This document shows positions 5,298-5,924 of a stretch of DNA of 5,924 nucleotides, in pieces. This stretch comes from MGOM01 sp035455265 (lineage in GTDB: Bacteria > Chloroflexota > Anaerolineae > Anaerolineales > E44-bin32): the NCBI GenBank assembly GCA_035455265.1, contig DATIFK010000060.1, forward strand, positions 1 through 5,924, in the 5' to 3' direction. How positions within the stretch are numbered: position 1 is the stretch's first letter; each line of letters begins with the position of its first letter. Made by a program: the position numbers and the translations under genes. The notes below the pieces were generated by a model. It saw only the letters and a program-made list of their open reading frames with translations, was not told where the DNA came from and made no database searches.

Positions 5298-5924
5298 GCC
5301 AGGAACCTCTGTTGTGGCACTGGGCGGAGCGATGGCTCGGCCGCCTCACCGACTCCGAGATGGCGGAAGCCATCCTGGGCGATCTCGCCGAAGGTCAGCT
5401 GGCCGACGGGCCGCGCCACCCCACATCAAACCTCCGTGCCGCGGCTGAGATCCTGTATGTCATTTGGCTGCTCCTGCTCGATCGCTGGACAGTTCGCGGG
5501 GGGCAGGTGAAGGGAGATGCATCTATGGATGCTTGGTCGCGATCGACGCGCCGGGCCGCAGCCTGGATCGGGTTGGCGGCATGCCTCCCTGCGGTTCTCC
5601 TGGTTCTGGGTGGATGGCTGCAAACCTTCGTCGGCACCCCCCAGGTCCTTCAGCTTCTCGACCGCTCCATCTACAACGAGAACCTGGCCTTCATCCGCTT
5701 CCTGCGTCACCCGGCGACCATCTTCGCCGGCCTGCTGCTCGCCGGGGCGGTCAACCTGCTGCCCCTTCTTCGCCTCCGCCTGTCGCGCGACGACGGCACC
5801 ATGGTCGGGACGGTGGCGCTGCGGACCCGCGGCCCGCATCTCGCCGTCGGCGCGTTATCCGGCGTTCTTCTGGCGGTGATCCTGGGCTACGGCTTCACCG
5901 AGAACTTCCGCATCGTGCAAAGGA
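5294..5924 (+). CDS. PadR-linked multi-pass membrane protein with permease-prefix-like N-terminus, 3'-truncated
   Basis: The frame is open from ATG 5294 to the right edge (210 codons). Its start overlaps the PadR stop by 4 bp, so it probably depends on coupled translation. Residues about 8-65 (WHWAERWLGRLTDSEMAEAI, LGDLAEGQ, then LRAAAEILYVIWLLLLDRW) resemble the PadR-associated permease prefix domain: a Trp/Leu-rich helix, an ILGDLxEG-like motif and a hydrophobic helix. In known cases this precedes an ABC MacB-like permease. Here, instead of a MacB-type domain, there are further membrane segments at about 92-110, 142-162 and 183-203, joined by a basic loop (RLRLSRDD, 160-167). No FtsX or periplasmic-core motif is visible in this part. 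Function is unknown; a signalling or transport membrane protein controlled by PadR is the likeliest class. The rest of the gene lies outside the window. Confidence 0.8.
   Translation, partial: MSQEPLLWHWAERWLGRLTDSEMAEAILGDLAEGQLADGPRHPTSNLRAAAEILYVIWLLLLDRWTVRGGQVKGDASMDAWSRSTRRAAAWIGLAACLPAVLLVLGGWLQTFVGTPQVLQLLDRSIYNENLAFIRFLRHPATIFAGLLLAGAVNLLPLLRLRLSRDDGTMVGTVALRTRGPHLAVGALSGVLLAVILGYGFTENFRIVQR

Overview
This is a high-GC bacterial fragment, apparently chromosomal. It carries six protein-coding genes that can be delimited plus one truncated at the left edge (seven in total), and one tRNA gene. The organism is not named by any marker here. The GC-rich coding style, the PadR regulator coupled to a membrane protein with a permease-prefix-like N-terminus, the leukotriene-A4-hydrolase-type M1 peptidase and the N-terminus of the left-edge lipoprotein together suggest an uncultured lineage such as Chloroflexota (Anaerolineae) or Acidobacteriota. 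That is an inference from family distribution, not a demonstrated assignment.

Layout. Positions 1-2435 hold three genes on the minus strand, transcribed right to left: an MFS efflux-type transporter, a GNAT acetyltransferase, and the start of an exported lipoprotein that runs off the left edge. The 162-bp MFS-GNAT gap is framed by two degenerate 7-bp repeat arrays in opposite orientation, one of which contains the GNAT start codon. At 2436-2558 a compact divergent promoter region separates the MFS gene from a plus-strand VOC (glyoxalase-fold) gene, which has a near-consensus promoter and a strong Shine-Dalgarno. The VOC gene converges on a minus-strand M1 metallopeptidase of the leukotriene A4 hydrolase type (2988-4763). 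Just 33 bp upstream of that peptidase, on the same strand, is tRNA-Lys(UUU). A second divergent region (4869-4958) carries a tRNA promoter, a 27-bp GC-rich inverted repeat and a near-consensus promoter so close to the PadR start codon that the mRNA should be leaderless. PadR overlaps the next gene by 4 bp (ATGA); that gene is a multi-pass membrane protein truncated by the right edge.

How the genes may work together. MFS exporter, GNAT and VOC protein are families that recur in small-molecule resistance or detoxification, but nothing here identifies a substrate. PadR plus its overlapping membrane protein is a regulator-effector operon. The aminopeptidase probably shares a transcript with the tRNA, because no room for its own promoter exists between them.

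No mobile element, CRISPR array, phage gene or rRNA was seen, and no uncoded stretch exceeds 300 bases. I see no clear new multi-gene system. The best leads are the inverted heptad arrays masking a start codon, the tRNA-aminopeptidase tandem, and the PadR/prefix-domain membrane protein pair with its palindrome and leaderless promoter.
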